64,000 nucleotides of DNA from Pseudoxanthomonas sp. Root65 (GTDB lineage: Bacteria; Pseudomonadota; Gammaproteobacteria; Xanthomonadales; Xanthomonadaceae): positions 1,205,501 through 1,269,500 of the forward strand of contig NZ_LMHA01000001.1 in assembly GCF_001427635.1 (NCBI RefSeq), read 5' to 3'. The stretch's first letter is position 1. Each line of letters begins with the position of its first letter. A model generated the notes under the pieces. It searched no databases. It was not told the DNA's origin and was given only the letters and a program-made list of their open reading frames with translations. The translations under genes were made by a program, and so were the position numbers. Of the stretch, positions 25,455 through 34,725 are shown piece by piece.

Positions 25455-25937
25455 TCAGTCGTCGGACACGTCCGCGCGCGCCTTGCCTCGCGACATGCGC
25501 CGCTCCATCCACGCCAGCACCGACAGCACGGCCAGCGTCAGCAGCGTGGCGAACAGGGCCAGCCAGCCATGGCCGAAGCCGACCGCCACGCCGATCACCG
25601 CCACCATCAACAGCGAGGCGGCGGTGGTGATGCCGGCGATGGTGCGGCCGCGCTGCGCGATCATGGTGCCGGCGCCGATGAAGGCGACGCCGGCGATCAC
25701 CGCTTCGACCAGCCGGAACGGATCGATCTGCACGCGATCTTCGTTGTGCTGCGCCTGCGCCAGCATCATCTCGCCCATGCCGGTGAGCATGGCGGCGGCC
25801 GCGGCGACCAGCGTATGCGTGCGGAAGCCGGCGGGCCGGTCCTTGATCTCGCGTTCCAGGCCGATCAGGCCGCCCAGCAGCATCGCGAAGGCGATGCGCG
25901 CGACCACCCACAGCTGCGATTCCCATCCCTCGAACAT
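25455..25937 (-). CDS. MgtC/SapB family membrane protein
   Basis: A 160-residue protein with four to five hydrophobic helices. AMLLGGLIGLEREIKDRPAG and GFRTHTLVA form the conserved MgtC N-terminal signature, and GVAFIGAGTM follows. Only the membrane domain is present, without the C-terminal ACT-like domain of Salmonella MgtC, so it is a short SapB-type member. Role in magnesium or membrane-potential homeostasis is by family only. Confidence 0.87.
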   Translation of the reverse strand: MFEGWESQLWVVARIAFAMLLGGLIGLEREIKDRPAGFRTHTLVAAAAAMLTGMGEMMLAQAQHNEDRVQIDPFRLVEAVIAGVAFIGAGTMIAQRGRTIAGITTAASLLMVAVIGVAVGFGHGWLALFATLLTLAVLSVLAWMERRMSRGKARADVSDD

Positions 25938-25994
25938 GGCGTGACCTCCGCCGCCGATGCTTCCACCGGCGCGGTCAACGCGATGCGAAGGTGG

Positions 25995-27143
25995 TCAGGG
26001 GGCGGTGGGCGGGGTGCCGGTCAGCAGGGCGCGATAGCGCGGGTTTTCCGGTTGCCAGCCAGCGGGCGGTTCGAGGGCGATGCCGTTAGCCTGCAACTGG
26101 TGGCGCATGGCGGCGAGTTCGCCCTCGCGCAGGAATACGTCGACATGATCGTCCGGCAGGCGCCGTGCATCCGCAGGGCGCTGGTACAGCTGCATGACGT
26201 TCTCGTACACCCAGGCGAACTGGCGCAGGCGCTCGCGGGCAGCCGCGCGTTCGGCATCGGTATCGGCCCACTGCACCAGTTGCGGCAGCGCGACGGCAGG
26301 CGTGATCACGATGGACGTGTCGTCAGCCATCAGCGTGTAGATGCGCTTGCAGGTGGATCGCGCATCGGCCGGCAATTCAGCGAGCTGCGGCCGGCATCGC
26401 TGCGTGATCGGCGACAGACTCGGGATGGCGATGGCCGCATTGATGCCCATCACCGCCATGCCGGCAAGGTCCTGCGGCGTGGCGGCCCGGCCGATCCTGA
26501 AGTCCTCGCCCATCGCGGCTGCCAACGCGGGATCCAGCGGCGGAACCCGCACCTGTCGCAGTGTGGTGGCCATCAACAGGCCGACATCACTGAAGTGCCC
26601 GCGGTAGTGGGTGGCGTTGGCGGCGGCCTGCCAGTACCGCTCGGCGGCGTCTGTGTCCTTGCGTTCGACGGCGTCGTGATAGGCGGCGAGCAGGACTTCG
26701 GCGTTGCCGGGATCGGCGGTCATCAGGCGTTGCAGCAGCCGTCCGCGGTCGCAGCGGACGCCGTTCTTCGGGCAGGCATTGAGCAGCGCCCAATCGACAA
26801 GCGGATCTTCGCCGGTGGACGCGGCGTAGGCGGCCTCGATCCATGCACCGGACTGGGCCCAGGCGCGTGCCTGGATGTCCACATCGTCGCCACTCCGCGG
26901 CCACAACCAGCCAGCGACCAGCAGGTCACGCGGCGTGCCGCGCGCGGCGACGGTGCGCAGGTGCGCTTCGACATTCGCACGCCAGGCGTCGTGCCAGGCC
27001 TGGCTGGCCGCCGCGAGCTGCGGATCGGATTCGACCCGTCCCGGCACCTCCGGTGGCGGACCTTCCTGCGCGATGGACGGCGATGCCACCCACACCGACG
27101 CCATCACCACCAGCCACGCACCGATCTGCATTGCCTTGCGCAT
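25995..27143 (-). CDS. Secreted hypothetical protein
   Basis: A 382-residue protein with a Sec signal peptide (MRKAMQIGAWLVVMASVWVA, cleavage near SIA-QE). The mature part is largely helical with repeated AERYWQAAANATH and RLLQRLMTADPGNAEVLLAA elements that look TPR/SEL-like but too degenerate to assign. A GGAGT ribosome-binding site precedes the ATG at 27143. Two cysteine pairs suggest periplasmic disulfides. Similar proteins of unknown function occur in Xanthomonadaceae, as far as I can judge. Confidence 0.6.
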   Translation of the reverse strand: MRKAMQIGAWLVVMASVWVASPSIAQEGPPPEVPGRVESDPQLAAASQAWHDAWRANVEAHLRTVAARGTPRDLLVAGWLWPRSGDDVDIQARAWAQSGAWIEAAYAASTGEDPLVDWALLNACPKNGVRCDRGRLLQRLMTADPGNAEVLLAAYHDAVERKDTDAAERYWQAAANATHYRGHFSDVGLLMATTLRQVRVPPLDPALAAAMGEDFRIGRAATPQDLAGMAVMGINAAIAIPSLSPITQRCRPQLAELPADARSTCKRIYTLMADDTSIVITPAVALPQLVQWADTDAERAAARERLRQFAWVYENVMQLYQRPADARRLPDDHVDVFLREGELAAMRHQLQANGIALEPPAGWQPENPRYRALLTGTPPTAP

Positions 27144-27400
27144 TGCCCACTCCTGTCGGGAACCGCGGCCACGTTCGCACGAACGCCGCGCCCTGCGCCA
27201 GCGACCTCTGCCTCTGGCATTCCCGCGAAGACGTGAAGCGCTTCTCAGCGGCCGAATGGCCAGTGAGCCGATGTCCCCCGCTTGCCGTGGCATAAAGTCG
27301 CTGGGTGACCGGCCATTCGGCCGTTGGGACGCGTTTCCCGCCTGACCAGACGTGCGTCTGGTGAAAGCCGCGGGGACGACGGAGGTTGTTGGGGCCGTCG
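27144..27400. other. Intergenic region with inverted repeat
   Basis: No gene seen. It holds CGGCCGAATGGCC (about 27248) and GGCCATTCGGCCG (about 27312), an inverted pair about 60 bp apart, and a CATTCCCGCGAAG motif also found at about 10497. Confidence 0.5.
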
Positions 27401-28318
27401 CTAGAGCACCAGCCGTCCCACTACCCACGCCCACAGCGGCAGCGTCACCAGCGACAGCAAGATGCCGTAGCCGACCAGGGCGGCGGCCAGCCGCGGTGCG
27501 AGCTGGTGCGCGATGGCCAGCGCGGCGGCGGTGATCATCGGCGGCATGGCCGATTCCAGCACGTTCGCCTGCAGCATCTCCCCGCTCATGCCGAATGCCA
27601 GCGACAGCGGCACCGCGAGCGCGGGCATCACCAGCAGGCGCAGCAGCAGGCCGATGGCGAGCGGCTTGAGTTCATCGCGCGGGAGCTTCAGCTGCAGGGT
27701 CAGGCCGACCGCCAGCATCACCAGTGGCAGCATCGCATCGGCGAGTTTCTGCAGCGCCGAGCCGATCCATGCCGGCGGCTGTTCCGGCATCAGCGTCAGG
27801 CCGAACAGCAGCGCCCACACCGGCGGAAACTTCAGGATGCGCAGCCCGATCTCGCGTGCCGTCGGTGGCGCATCGCCGCCATAACGGGCCAGCACGTACA
27901 AGCCGAACGTCGACAGCAGGATGAAGGTGCCGAACTGGTCGTACACCACCGCATAGGGCAGCGCCTGCTCGCCGAGCAGCGCGCGCACCATCGGGTAGCC
28001 GATGAAACTGCTGTTGCACAAGGCCACGCACAGCAGCAGCACGGCGTGCTCGTCGCGACGGAACTTCAGCACGCGCGTGGCCAGCGCGACCAGCGCGACG
28101 GTGGCCACGGTCAGCAGCCATGGGGTGACGATCACGCCGGTGAGCGAGATGTCCAGCCGCAGCCGCGGCACATAGGTCAGCACCGCCGCCGGCAGGCAGA
28201 CGTACAGCACCACGCGGTTGAGCACGTCGGCGGCATTGTCCGGAAACACGCGCAGGCGCGCGAACAGCATGCCGAGCAGCAGCAGGGTCAGGATCAGGGC
28301 GAAGGCATCGAATGCCAT
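27401..28318 (-). CDS. AEC family transporter
   Basis: A 305-residue permease with about ten hydrophobic helices. CNSSFIGYPMVRALLGEQAL in the fourth to fifth helix and AMPPMITAAALA near residue 262 are typical of the auxin efflux carrier (AEC/malonate transporter) family. The fold is that of bile-acid/sodium symporter relatives. Substrate cannot be told. Stands alone between intergenic repeats. Confidence 0.85.
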   Translation of the reverse strand: MAFDAFALILTLLLLGMLFARLRVFPDNAADVLNRVVLYVCLPAAVLTYVPRLRLDISLTGVIVTPWLLTVATVALVALATRVLKFRRDEHAVLLLCVALCNSSFIGYPMVRALLGEQALPYAVVYDQFGTFILLSTFGLYVLARYGGDAPPTAREIGLRILKFPPVWALLFGLTLMPEQPPAWIGSALQKLADAMLPLVMLAVGLTLQLKLPRDELKPLAIGLLLRLLVMPALAVPLSLAFGMSGEMLQANVLESAMPPMITAAALAIAHQLAPRLAAALVGYGILLSLVTLPLWAWVVGRLVL

Positions 28319-28569
28319 GGTGCGGCGGGCGCGGCGTGGGGAGGGCAGGATCGCATAGCGGTGCGCGACGCGCCGTCGGACCTTCGTCGCAGGCGATCAA
28401 CACCGTCATTCCTTACTCGTCACCCCGGCGCAGGCCGGGGCCCAGTGGCTCTTCTCGCTCCATGGGTAACCATCGCGGGATGACCCGCCGTTCGGCTGTT
28501 GCGAGCCGCCGGAATGACGGAACGTGGGGGCCGACATTCTCTTTCGCACCCAGGGCTTATCATGTCGCC

Positions 28570-29229
28570 ATGACCCATCCCGCCTTCCCCACCGCGTCCG
28601 CCCCGATCACCCTCGACGGTCCCGACGGCCCGCTGGAAGCGCATGTCGACTGGCCGGAAGACGGTGAGCCGGTCGCGCCGCTGACCGCCGTGGTCTGCCA
28701 TCCGCTGCCCACCGAAGGCGGCACGATGCACAACAAGGTCGTGGTGATGGCCGCGCGCAGCCTGCGCGAGCTTGGCGCGGTGACGGTGCGCTTCAACTTC
28801 CGCGGCACGGGCGCATCGGGCGGCCTGTTCGACCATGGCGATGGCGAAGTGGACGACCTGCGCGCGGTGGTGCAGTGGGTGCGCGAACAACGGCCCGGCA
28901 CGCAGCTGTGGCTGGCCGGCTTCAGCTTCGGCGCCTACGTGTCGCTGCGCGCGACTGAATCGCTGCAGCCCGATGCGCTGCTGTCGATCGCCCCGCCCGC
29001 CGGCCGCTGGGATTTCGCCGCGATCACCGCACCGACCTGTCCGTGGCTGGTGATCCAGGGCGAGCAGGACGAGATCGTCGAACCGCAGGCGGTCTATGAC
29101 TGGATCGACAGCCTGAAGCAGCCGCCGGAACTGATCCGCATGCCGGAGACCAGCCACTTCTTCCACCGCAAGCTGATGGACCTGCGCGGCGCCATCAAGC
29201 ACGCGATGAAAGGCTACGTGCCGGCGTGA
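28570..29229 (+). CDS. Alpha/beta hydrolase (COG2945 type)
   Basis: A 219-residue serine hydrolase. HPLPTEGGTMHNKVV is the family's oxyanion region, RFNFRGTGASGG a conserved loop, GFSFGAY the nucleophile elbow, GEQDEIV the acid and TSHFFH the catalytic His. Members of this group are general esterases of unclear substrate. The stop codon overlaps the ATG of zapE by one base (TGATG), so the two are translated together. Confidence 0.85.
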   Translation: MTHPAFPTASAPITLDGPDGPLEAHVDWPEDGEPVAPLTAVVCHPLPTEGGTMHNKVVVMAARSLRELGAVTVRFNFRGTGASGGLFDHGDGEVDDLRAVVQWVREQRPGTQLWLAGFSFGAYVSLRATESLQPDALLSIAPPAGRWDFAAITAPTCPWLVIQGEQDEIVEPQAVYDWIDSLKQPPELIRMPETSHFFHRKLMDLRGAIKHAMKGYVPA

Positions 29230-30380
29230 TGGCGGACGAAGCGAACAGCACGGCGCCGACGCCGTCGCAGGTGTACGCGCGCGGCGCTGCGCAGGGCCAG
29301 TGGCAGGACGATCCCGCGCAGCATCCGGCGCTGGCGGAGCTGGACCGCATCCACGCGGCGCTGCTGGCGGACGACGGCACGCCTGGCCTGTTCGGCCGGT
29401 TGTTTGGCAAGCCGCCGGAAACGGTGAAGGGCCTGTACTACTGGGGCGAGGTGGGACGCGGCAAGACCTTCCTGGTGGACCTGTTCTACGACAACCTGCC
29501 GCTGCCCACCTATTCGGTGTCGCAGAACAAGGCGCATGGCGAAGGCGGCGGCAAGTACCGCACGCACTTCCACCGCTTCATGCGCGGCGTGCACGAGCGC
29601 CTGCGCCTGCATGCGGGCGAGAGCGATCCGCTGGCGAAGATCGTGCGCGAGGCGCGCGGCAAGCTGCGCGTGCTGGTGCTGGACGAATTCTTCGTCACCG
29701 ACATCGGCGATGCGATGCTGCTGGCGCGGCTGCTGGAACGCATGTTCGCCGAGGGCATCGCGCTGGTGACCACGTCGAACACCGCGCCGGAGAACCTGTA
29801 CAAGGACGGCCTGCAACGCGCGGGCTTCCTGCCGGCCATCGAGCTGCTGCAGCAGCACTGCGTGGTGCTGCGCTCGGACGGGCAGGAGGATTACCGCCTG
29901 CGCGCGCTCACCCGCTCGCCGGTCTACCGCACACCGCTGGACGGCGCGGCCGACGACTGGCTGGCGATGCGCTGGCGCGAACTCAGCGGTGGCGAAGCGG
30001 CGCACGGCGGCAATATCGAGATCGACAGCCGCAAGATCCCGGTGCGCGGCCGCGGCAAGAGCATCGCGTGGTTCGATTTCGCCGCGTTGTGCGAGGGACC
30101 GCGCGGGACGACGGACTACATCGAGGTCGCGCACGAGTTCAACACCGTGTTGCTGGGCGGCATTCCGACGTTCGACCGCATGAACGAGGACGCGGCGCGC
30201 CGCTTCGTCAACCTGATCGACGAGCTGTACGACCGCCACGTCAACCTGGTCTGCACTGCCGCCGCCGCGCCGACCGCGCTGTACGACGGCACGCGGCTGC
30301 AGGGCGCGTTCGAGCGCACGGCGTCGCGCCTGATCGAGATGCAGAGCGCCGAGTACCTGGCCACGCCGCACAAGGCCTGA
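29229..30380 (+). CDS. zapE: Cell division protein ZapE (AFG1-like ATPase)
   Basis: A 383-residue P-loop ATPase of the AFG1/ZapE family. GLYYWGEVGRGKTFLVDLFY holds Walker A, VLVLDEFFVTDIGDA the Walker B and sensor acid, and TSNTAPENLYKDGLQR the family's sensor region. C-terminal HEFNTVLLGGIPTF is also conserved. ZapE acts on the Z-ring during late division in Escherichia coli; mitochondrial AFG1 handles respiratory proteins. A GTG one codon upstream is an alternative start. Confidence 0.9.
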   Translation: MADEANSTAPTPSQVYARGAAQGQWQDDPAQHPALAELDRIHAALLADDGTPGLFGRLFGKPPETVKGLYYWGEVGRGKTFLVDLFYDNLPLPTYSVSQNKAHGEGGGKYRTHFHRFMRGVHERLRLHAGESDPLAKIVREARGKLRVLVLDEFFVTDIGDAMLLARLLERMFAEGIALVTTSNTAPENLYKDGLQRAGFLPAIELLQQHCVVLRSDGQEDYRLRALTRSPVYRTPLDGAADDWLAMRWRELSGGEAAHGGNIEIDSRKIPVRGRGKSIAWFDFAALCEGPRGTTDYIEVAHEFNTVLLGGIPTFDRMNEDAARRFVNLIDELYDRHVNLVCTAAAAPTALYDGTRLQGAFERTASRLIEMQSAEYLATPHKA

Positions 30381-30383
30381 GCC

Positions 30384-31136
30384 ATGCAGCGCGTACCCGC
30401 CGCGATCGCCGACGCACTGCAGCGGACCATCGACGAGGGTGGCAAAGTCTGCGTGCTAACCGGCGCCGGCATGTCGGCCGAAAGCGGCATCCCCACCTTC
30501 CGCGGCACCCACGACAGCCTGTGGTCGCGCTTCGACCCGATGCGGCTGGCGACCGCCGAGGCGTGGCGCGAGGATCCTGCGCTCGTGTGGGGCTGGTACC
30601 GCTGGCGGATGCAGTTGGTTCGTGATGCACAACCGAATGCGGGGCACCGCGCACTGGCCGATCTCGCGCAGCGCATCCCGCTGTCGCTGGTCACCCAGAA
30701 CGTGGACGACCTGCACGAGCGCGCCGGCAGCGTCGTCGACGCGCACGTGCACGGCAGCCTGTTCGCCCTGCGCTGCTTCGCCTGCGGGCGCGCGCATGAC
30801 GGCCCGCTCGACGATTACGTGGACGGGATGCAGCGGGTCGAACCGATGCGGTGCGTCACCTGCGGCGACCGCATCCGCCCGGGCGTGGTGTGGTTCGGCG
30901 AAGCGCTGCCGGACGATGCGTGGGACGCCGCCACGGAAGCCGCGACGCGCTGCACGCTGATGCTGGTGGTGGGTACCTCGGGACTGGTGTATCCGGCGGC
31001 GGGGTTGCCCGCTGTCGCACGACGTCAGGGCGCCATCGTCATCGAGATCAATCCGGAACCGACCGCGTTGTCCGCGGACGCCGACCATGTGTGGCGCGCG
31101 ACGGCGGCAGTGGCGTTGCCTTTGTTGGCCCGCTAG
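30384..31136 (+). CDS. cobB: NAD-dependent protein deacylase (sirtuin)
   Basis: A 250-residue sirtuin. GAGMSAESGIPTFRG (26-40) binds NAD, QNVDDLH (105-111) follows, and the catalytic His123 lies in VHGS. Four Cys (131, 134, 157, 160) bind zinc. Tyr72 and Arg75 in WYRWR match the Tyr/Arg pair of class III (SIRT5-like) enzymes, which predicts desuccinylase as well as deacetylase activity. It follows zapE by 3 bp, so it belongs to the same operon as the hydrolase and zapE. Confidence 0.92.
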   Translation: MQRVPAAIADALQRTIDEGGKVCVLTGAGMSAESGIPTFRGTHDSLWSRFDPMRLATAEAWREDPALVWGWYRWRMQLVRDAQPNAGHRALADLAQRIPLSLVTQNVDDLHERAGSVVDAHVHGSLFALRCFACGRAHDGPLDDYVDGMQRVEPMRCVTCGDRIRPGVVWFGEALPDDAWDAATEAATRCTLMLVVGTSGLVYPAAGLPAVARRQGAIVIEINPEPTALSADADHVWRATAAVALPLLAR

Positions 31137-31536
31137 GGATGCAAACCCACCGCGTTGTTCAGCGGGATGCGCAAGAGGGCGAGCACGGTGTGGGTGGATA
31201 CGTAGCTCTGAGGTTCACCGTCATGCCTGGTGCGACGGTAGCGGCGCACAAGCAACGCGACTCCGTTCGCCCCTCACCCGCCCTCGGCACCCTCTCCCCG
31301 CTGACGCAGGGAGAGGGGAGTTCACCCTTTGCCAAGGCCTGACAGCGCCCTCGATACGGCCCTGCTTAGCGGCGCAGCCTTGATTCGAGCGGACGCTCAT
31401 TTCGATGCGCGAAGGCGAACGTCCATGCGTACTTGCAAGAGCTCCTCAGCGCCGTTCGGATCATGCATTGAGCGCTTCCCCTTCTTCCGCGCAGCGGAGG
31501 AGCGCTTGGAATCGAAGATGCGCGATCAAAGCGGGC
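31137..31536. other. Intergenic region, no gene seen
   Basis: About 400 bp after the sirtuin gene. The only structure is a perfect 9-bp hairpin CCCTCTCCC/GGGAGAGGG (31290-31317), of a type that recurs in related genomes and could end the operon transcript. Open frames across it do not look like protein. Confidence 0.5.
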
Positions 31537-31602
31537 GTGGGAGCGACGTGAGTCGCGATGAGGCGTTACCGATGGCCCATCGCGACTCACGTCGCTCCCA
31601 CA
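31537..31602. repeat. Inverted REP pair
   Basis: GTGGGAGCGACGTGAGTCGC and its exact complement face each other across about 22 bp, directly downstream of the hydrolase gene at 31615. Likely a REP doublet that folds into one long hairpin in RNA. Confidence 0.85.
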
Positions 31603-31614
31603 AAGATGCGTTGG

Positions 31615-32523
31615 TTACTGCAGGTAGCGTCGCACGAACGCATCCACTGCTTTCGTGTAGTCGGACGGCAACCCGAGCTCGCGATTCACTTCGGCGTGCG
31701 AGAGATCCTGCGGCAGCACCTCCATCGCCACGCCCAGCGTCCTCGCCTTCTCCACCATCGCGCGGCCCTGCGGACAGGCGTCCCTGCGGCGTGAGGAGCA
31801 GACGAACAGCATCGACACCGCGTCGCGCGTGAGCTGGTGGTACGGCGAGGCGGCGACCCAGTCGGTTGGGTTCCTGCCGAAGGCGGTGTCGTAGAGGCGC
31901 CGCAGCGGGGGGTTCTCCATCGTCAGCGGGACATCCAGCGCGCCGCTGTCCAGCGACACCACGCCGCGCGGCTCCTTGGCGCCGGCCTCGCGCCACAGCG
32001 CGGACGAGGCGCCGACCAGCGCTGCGAGATGCGCGCCGGCGGAGTGGCCCATCAGCAGCACGCGCGATGCATCGCCGTTCCACTCCGGTGCGCGTCGCTG
32101 TACGTCGGCCAGCGCGCGGGCAACATCGCGCGCCTGATCCAAGGGCGCGGTGTCGGGCCGCATGCGGTAGTTGGTGGACACCAGGATGTAGCCCTTCGGC
32201 AGCCAGTACGCGGCCTTGTTCTCGACCACGCCGGGATTGTCCTTGTTGCCGTTGGCCCAGCCGCCGCCATGGACGAAGAGCAGGATCGGCGCATTGCGCG
32301 GTTGCGCCGGCAGGTAGACGTCGAAGCGCTGGCGCGGATCGTCGCCGTAGGCGACATCGCGCAGCGCGCTTGCGCCTGCAGGGAGCGTCGGCGCACGTGC
32401 GGCGGGCTGGCGCGAGGCCTCGCGCGCCTGCTGCAGGCGTTCGCGGAAGGTCTGCGCCGCCAGCGGCGGCAGCATCACGGTCAGGCCGACGGCGAGCAGG
32501 CCGGCTCGGAACAGCATCTTCAT
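31615..32523 (-). CDS. Secreted alpha/beta hydrolase (HGGG carboxylesterase family)
   Basis: A 302-residue exported esterase with a signal peptide ending LAAQ. FVHGGGWANG is the oxyanion HGGG box, GHSAGAHLAAL the nucleophile elbow, and LSHAEVNRELG near the C-terminus supplies the likely catalytic His. This set is that of the hormone-sensitive-lipase/BD-FAE-like esterases. The ATG at 32523 has a GAGGTG ribosome-binding site. It lies downstream of the sensor kinase gene on the same strand, 26 bp away. Confidence 0.8.
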   Translation of the reverse strand: MKMLFRAGLLAVGLTVMLPPLAAQTFRERLQQAREASRQPAARAPTLPAGASALRDVAYGDDPRQRFDVYLPAQPRNAPILLFVHGGGWANGNKDNPGVVENKAAYWLPKGYILVSTNYRMRPDTAPLDQARDVARALADVQRRAPEWNGDASRVLLMGHSAGAHLAALVGASSALWREAGAKEPRGVVSLDSGALDVPLTMENPPLRRLYDTAFGRNPTDWVAASPYHQLTRDAVSMLFVCSSRRRDACPQGRAMVEKARTLGVAMEVLPQDLSHAEVNRELGLPSDYTKAVDAFVRRYLQ

Positions 32524-32549
32524 CGCATCACCTCGGGGGGACATCCGGT

Positions 32550-33815
32550 TCAGACGGCGCGCAACACCAGTTGCGCACGCAGGCCGTGCGGCGTGTTCGG
32601 CAGCAGCCGCAGCTCGCCGCCGTGCTGGCGGGCCACGCGCTCGACGATCGGCAGACCCAGGCCGCTGCCGCCCTGCGCCTGGTCGTGGACGAAGGGCTGG
32701 CGTGCACGTTCGGCAGCTTCAGCGGACAGGCCGGTGCCGCCATCGGCGACCTCGACCACCCAGGCCGGTCCTTCGGCCCACAGCTGCAGCGACAACGGCA
32801 ACGCACCATGCCGCTCGGCGTTGACCAGCAGGTTTTCCACCGCACGCAACAGCGCCATCGGCTTGCCGGGCAGCAGCGCGTGGTCGGGAAGTTGCACCCG
32901 CCAGTCCTTCGTGGACGCGGCCACGGCATGGCGGCAGATCGCGGCCAGGTCGACGGTCTCGCTGCCTTCGTCGCGCCCGTCGCGTGCGAAGGCGATGAAC
33001 TGGCCGAGGATGGCGTCCATCTCGGCGATGTCGCGATGCATGCTGCGGGTCAGGTCCGGATCGGTATCGGGGACCATCTCCAGCGCGAACTGCAGGCGCG
33101 TCAAGGGCGTGCGCAGATCGTGCGAGATGCCCGCGAGCAGCAGCGCGCGCTCATCCGCCGCGGCACGGACATCGCGGCTGGCATCGCCCAGCGCCTGCGC
33201 CAGGTCGGCGACCTCACGCGGGCCACGCGCATGCACCGGCGGTGGCGCATCGCCGCGCACGATGGTCGGCGCGGCCGCGGCGAGCTGGCGCAGCGGCTGC
33301 ACCAGGCGACGGGCGAAGTACGCCGCGGCCAGCCACACGAGCACCACGCAGCCGATCAGCATGAACACCGAGAACCGGCGCATGCCGGTACCCGGGCGCT
33401 CGTAGGCGAACGACACCCACAGCGGTTCGCGCGTGGCCGGTTTCAGCCAGATCACCCGCAATCCGCGACCGGCTTCCATCCGCAGCTCGCGCCCGCTGCC
33501 CAGCGTGTCCGCCGCCTGTTCGCGCAGTTCCCGCAGCAACGGCGCGAAGCGCGGTCGGGCGTCGGCCGGCGGCGTGCTGCGTACCTCCAGCCCGGCCTCA
33601 CGCAGCTGCTCGACGGTGCGCGCATGCGGCTGGTGTTGATCGAGCGCTTCGACGACGGCGGCGAACCCCTGCATCGCGCGCAGCAACTGGTCCGCCGCCG
33701 GCCGCGTGGCCAGTTCGCGCCCCAATAGCAGCATCAGCACGCCCGCGCCGATCAGCACCAGCGCGATCACCAGCACCAGTTGGCCGAACACGCTGCGCGG
33801 CAGCGGCGACCTCAT
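32550..33815 (-). CDS. Sensor histidine kinase (EnvZ-like)
   Basis: A 421-residue membrane kinase with TM1 at about residues 9-31, a periplasmic domain of about 115 residues, TM2 (FSVFMLIGCVVLVWLAAAYF), a HAMP domain, the H-box GISHDLRTPLTRL and the N box ENLLVNAERHG. The ATP lid ends GGSGLGLPIVERVA. ADGGTGL is a variant of the usual DxGxG G1 box. Its start overlaps the stop of the response-regulator gene (ATGA), so the two are one cognate pair. The signal is unknown. Confidence 0.88.
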   Translation of the reverse strand: MRSPLPRSVFGQLVLVIALVLIGAGVLMLLLGRELATRPAADQLLRAMQGFAAVVEALDQHQPHARTVEQLREAGLEVRSTPPADARPRFAPLLRELREQAADTLGSGRELRMEAGRGLRVIWLKPATREPLWVSFAYERPGTGMRRFSVFMLIGCVVLVWLAAAYFARRLVQPLRQLAAAAPTIVRGDAPPPVHARGPREVADLAQALGDASRDVRAAADERALLLAGISHDLRTPLTRLQFALEMVPDTDPDLTRSMHRDIAEMDAILGQFIAFARDGRDEGSETVDLAAICRHAVAASTKDWRVQLPDHALLPGKPMALLRAVENLLVNAERHGALPLSLQLWAEGPAWVVEVADGGTGLSAEAAERARQPFVHDQAQGGSGLGLPIVERVARQHGGELRLLPNTPHGLRAQLVLRAV

Positions 33816-34531
33816 GCCGCGGCCTCCGGCGGCACGAACACATAACCCACGCCCCAGACGGTCTGGATCAGGCGCGGCTGGCGCGGGTCTTCTTCCAGCA
33901 GGCGGCGCAGCCTGGCAACGGTCACATCCATGCTGCGCTCGAAGGCTTCGTGTTCGCGGCCGCGGGCCAGGCTCATCAGGCGATCGCGGCTCAGCGGCTG
34001 GCGCGGATGCCGCAGCAGCACCGCCAGCACGGCGAACTCGCCGCTGGTGAGCCGCAGCAGCGCGCCGTCGCGGGTGAGTTCGCGCCGCCCGAGGTCGAGG
34101 GTGAACGGTCCGAACACCACCTCGCCACCGTCAGCCTGCGGTGCGCCGGGCGTTGGACGCGTGCGCCGCAGCACCGAGCGGATGCGCGCCAACAGTTCGC
34201 GCGGATTGACCGGCTTGGGCACGTAGTCGTCGGCGCCGATCTCCAGCCCGACGATGCGGTCGATCTCGTCGCCCTTCGCCGTGAGCATGACGATGGGCGT
34301 GGCGTCGCCCTGGCCACGCAGGCGGCGGCAGATGTCCAGGCCGTTCTCGCCGGGGAGCATCAGGTCCAGCACGATCAGGTCGAAGTGGCCGCGGTCCAGC
34401 GCCTGCCGCAGCTGCACGCCATCGCCCACGCCGCGCACGTCGAAGCCCTGCGACTGCAGGTAGCGCTGCAGCAGCTCGCGCAGCCGCACGTCGTCGTCGA
34501 CCAGCAGTACACGGGGCAGGGCGTCTTCCAT
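33812..34531 (-). CDS. OmpR family response regulator
   Basis: A 239-residue regulator. The receiver domain has Asp12/13 acidic pocket residues, phospho-acceptor Asp56 in VLDLMLP, and Lys near 105 in PKPVN. The C-terminal winged helix includes LTSGEFAVLAVLLRH and the recognition helix SMDVTVARLRRLLE. The closest layout is OmpR itself. Divergent from it lie two small secreted-protein genes, which are reasonable targets. An AGCAGATGT/ACATCTGCT inverted repeat at 34591-34628 is a candidate binding site. Confidence 0.9.
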   Translation of the reverse strand: MEDALPRVLLVDDDVRLRELLQRYLQSQGFDVRGVGDGVQLRQALDRGHFDLIVLDLMLPGENGLDICRRLRGQGDATPIVMLTAKGDEIDRIVGLEIGADDYVPKPVNPRELLARIRSVLRRTRPTPGAPQADGGEVVFGPFTLDLGRRELTRDGALLRLTSGEFAVLAVLLRHPRQPLSRDRLMSLARGREHEAFERSMDVTVARLRRLLEEDPRQPRLIQTVWGVGYVFVPPEAAA

Positions 34532-34590
34532 GGAGCCACTATCGCCCGCCGCCGCGACGGCCGGCAAACCCCGCCGGCGGCCCCTTTGTA

Positions 34591-34628
34591 AGCAGATGTT
34601 TCCCGCGCCGCCCGCAGACACATCTGCT
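34591..34628. promoter_or_regulatory. Candidate response-regulator operator
   Basis: AGCAGATGT (34591-34599) and ACATCTGCT (34620-34628) form a perfect 9-bp inverted repeat with 20 bp between, within the divergent gap of the regulator gene and the Gly-rich secreted protein gene. Function is inferred from place only. Confidence 0.35.
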
Positions 34629-34725
34629 GTCAACCGCGACACACCTGCCGGCGTTGCCCGCCCTACCGTGGTCCTGCCGCCGCTTCCCCTGTGCGGCCAT
34701 CCCACACTCCGACGAGGATTCCGCC

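Noticed and set aside
31329..31832. 167-codon plus-strand frame after the sirtuin gene
   Set aside because: Crosses a REP pair and the end of the opposite hydrolase gene; composition is not protein-like.
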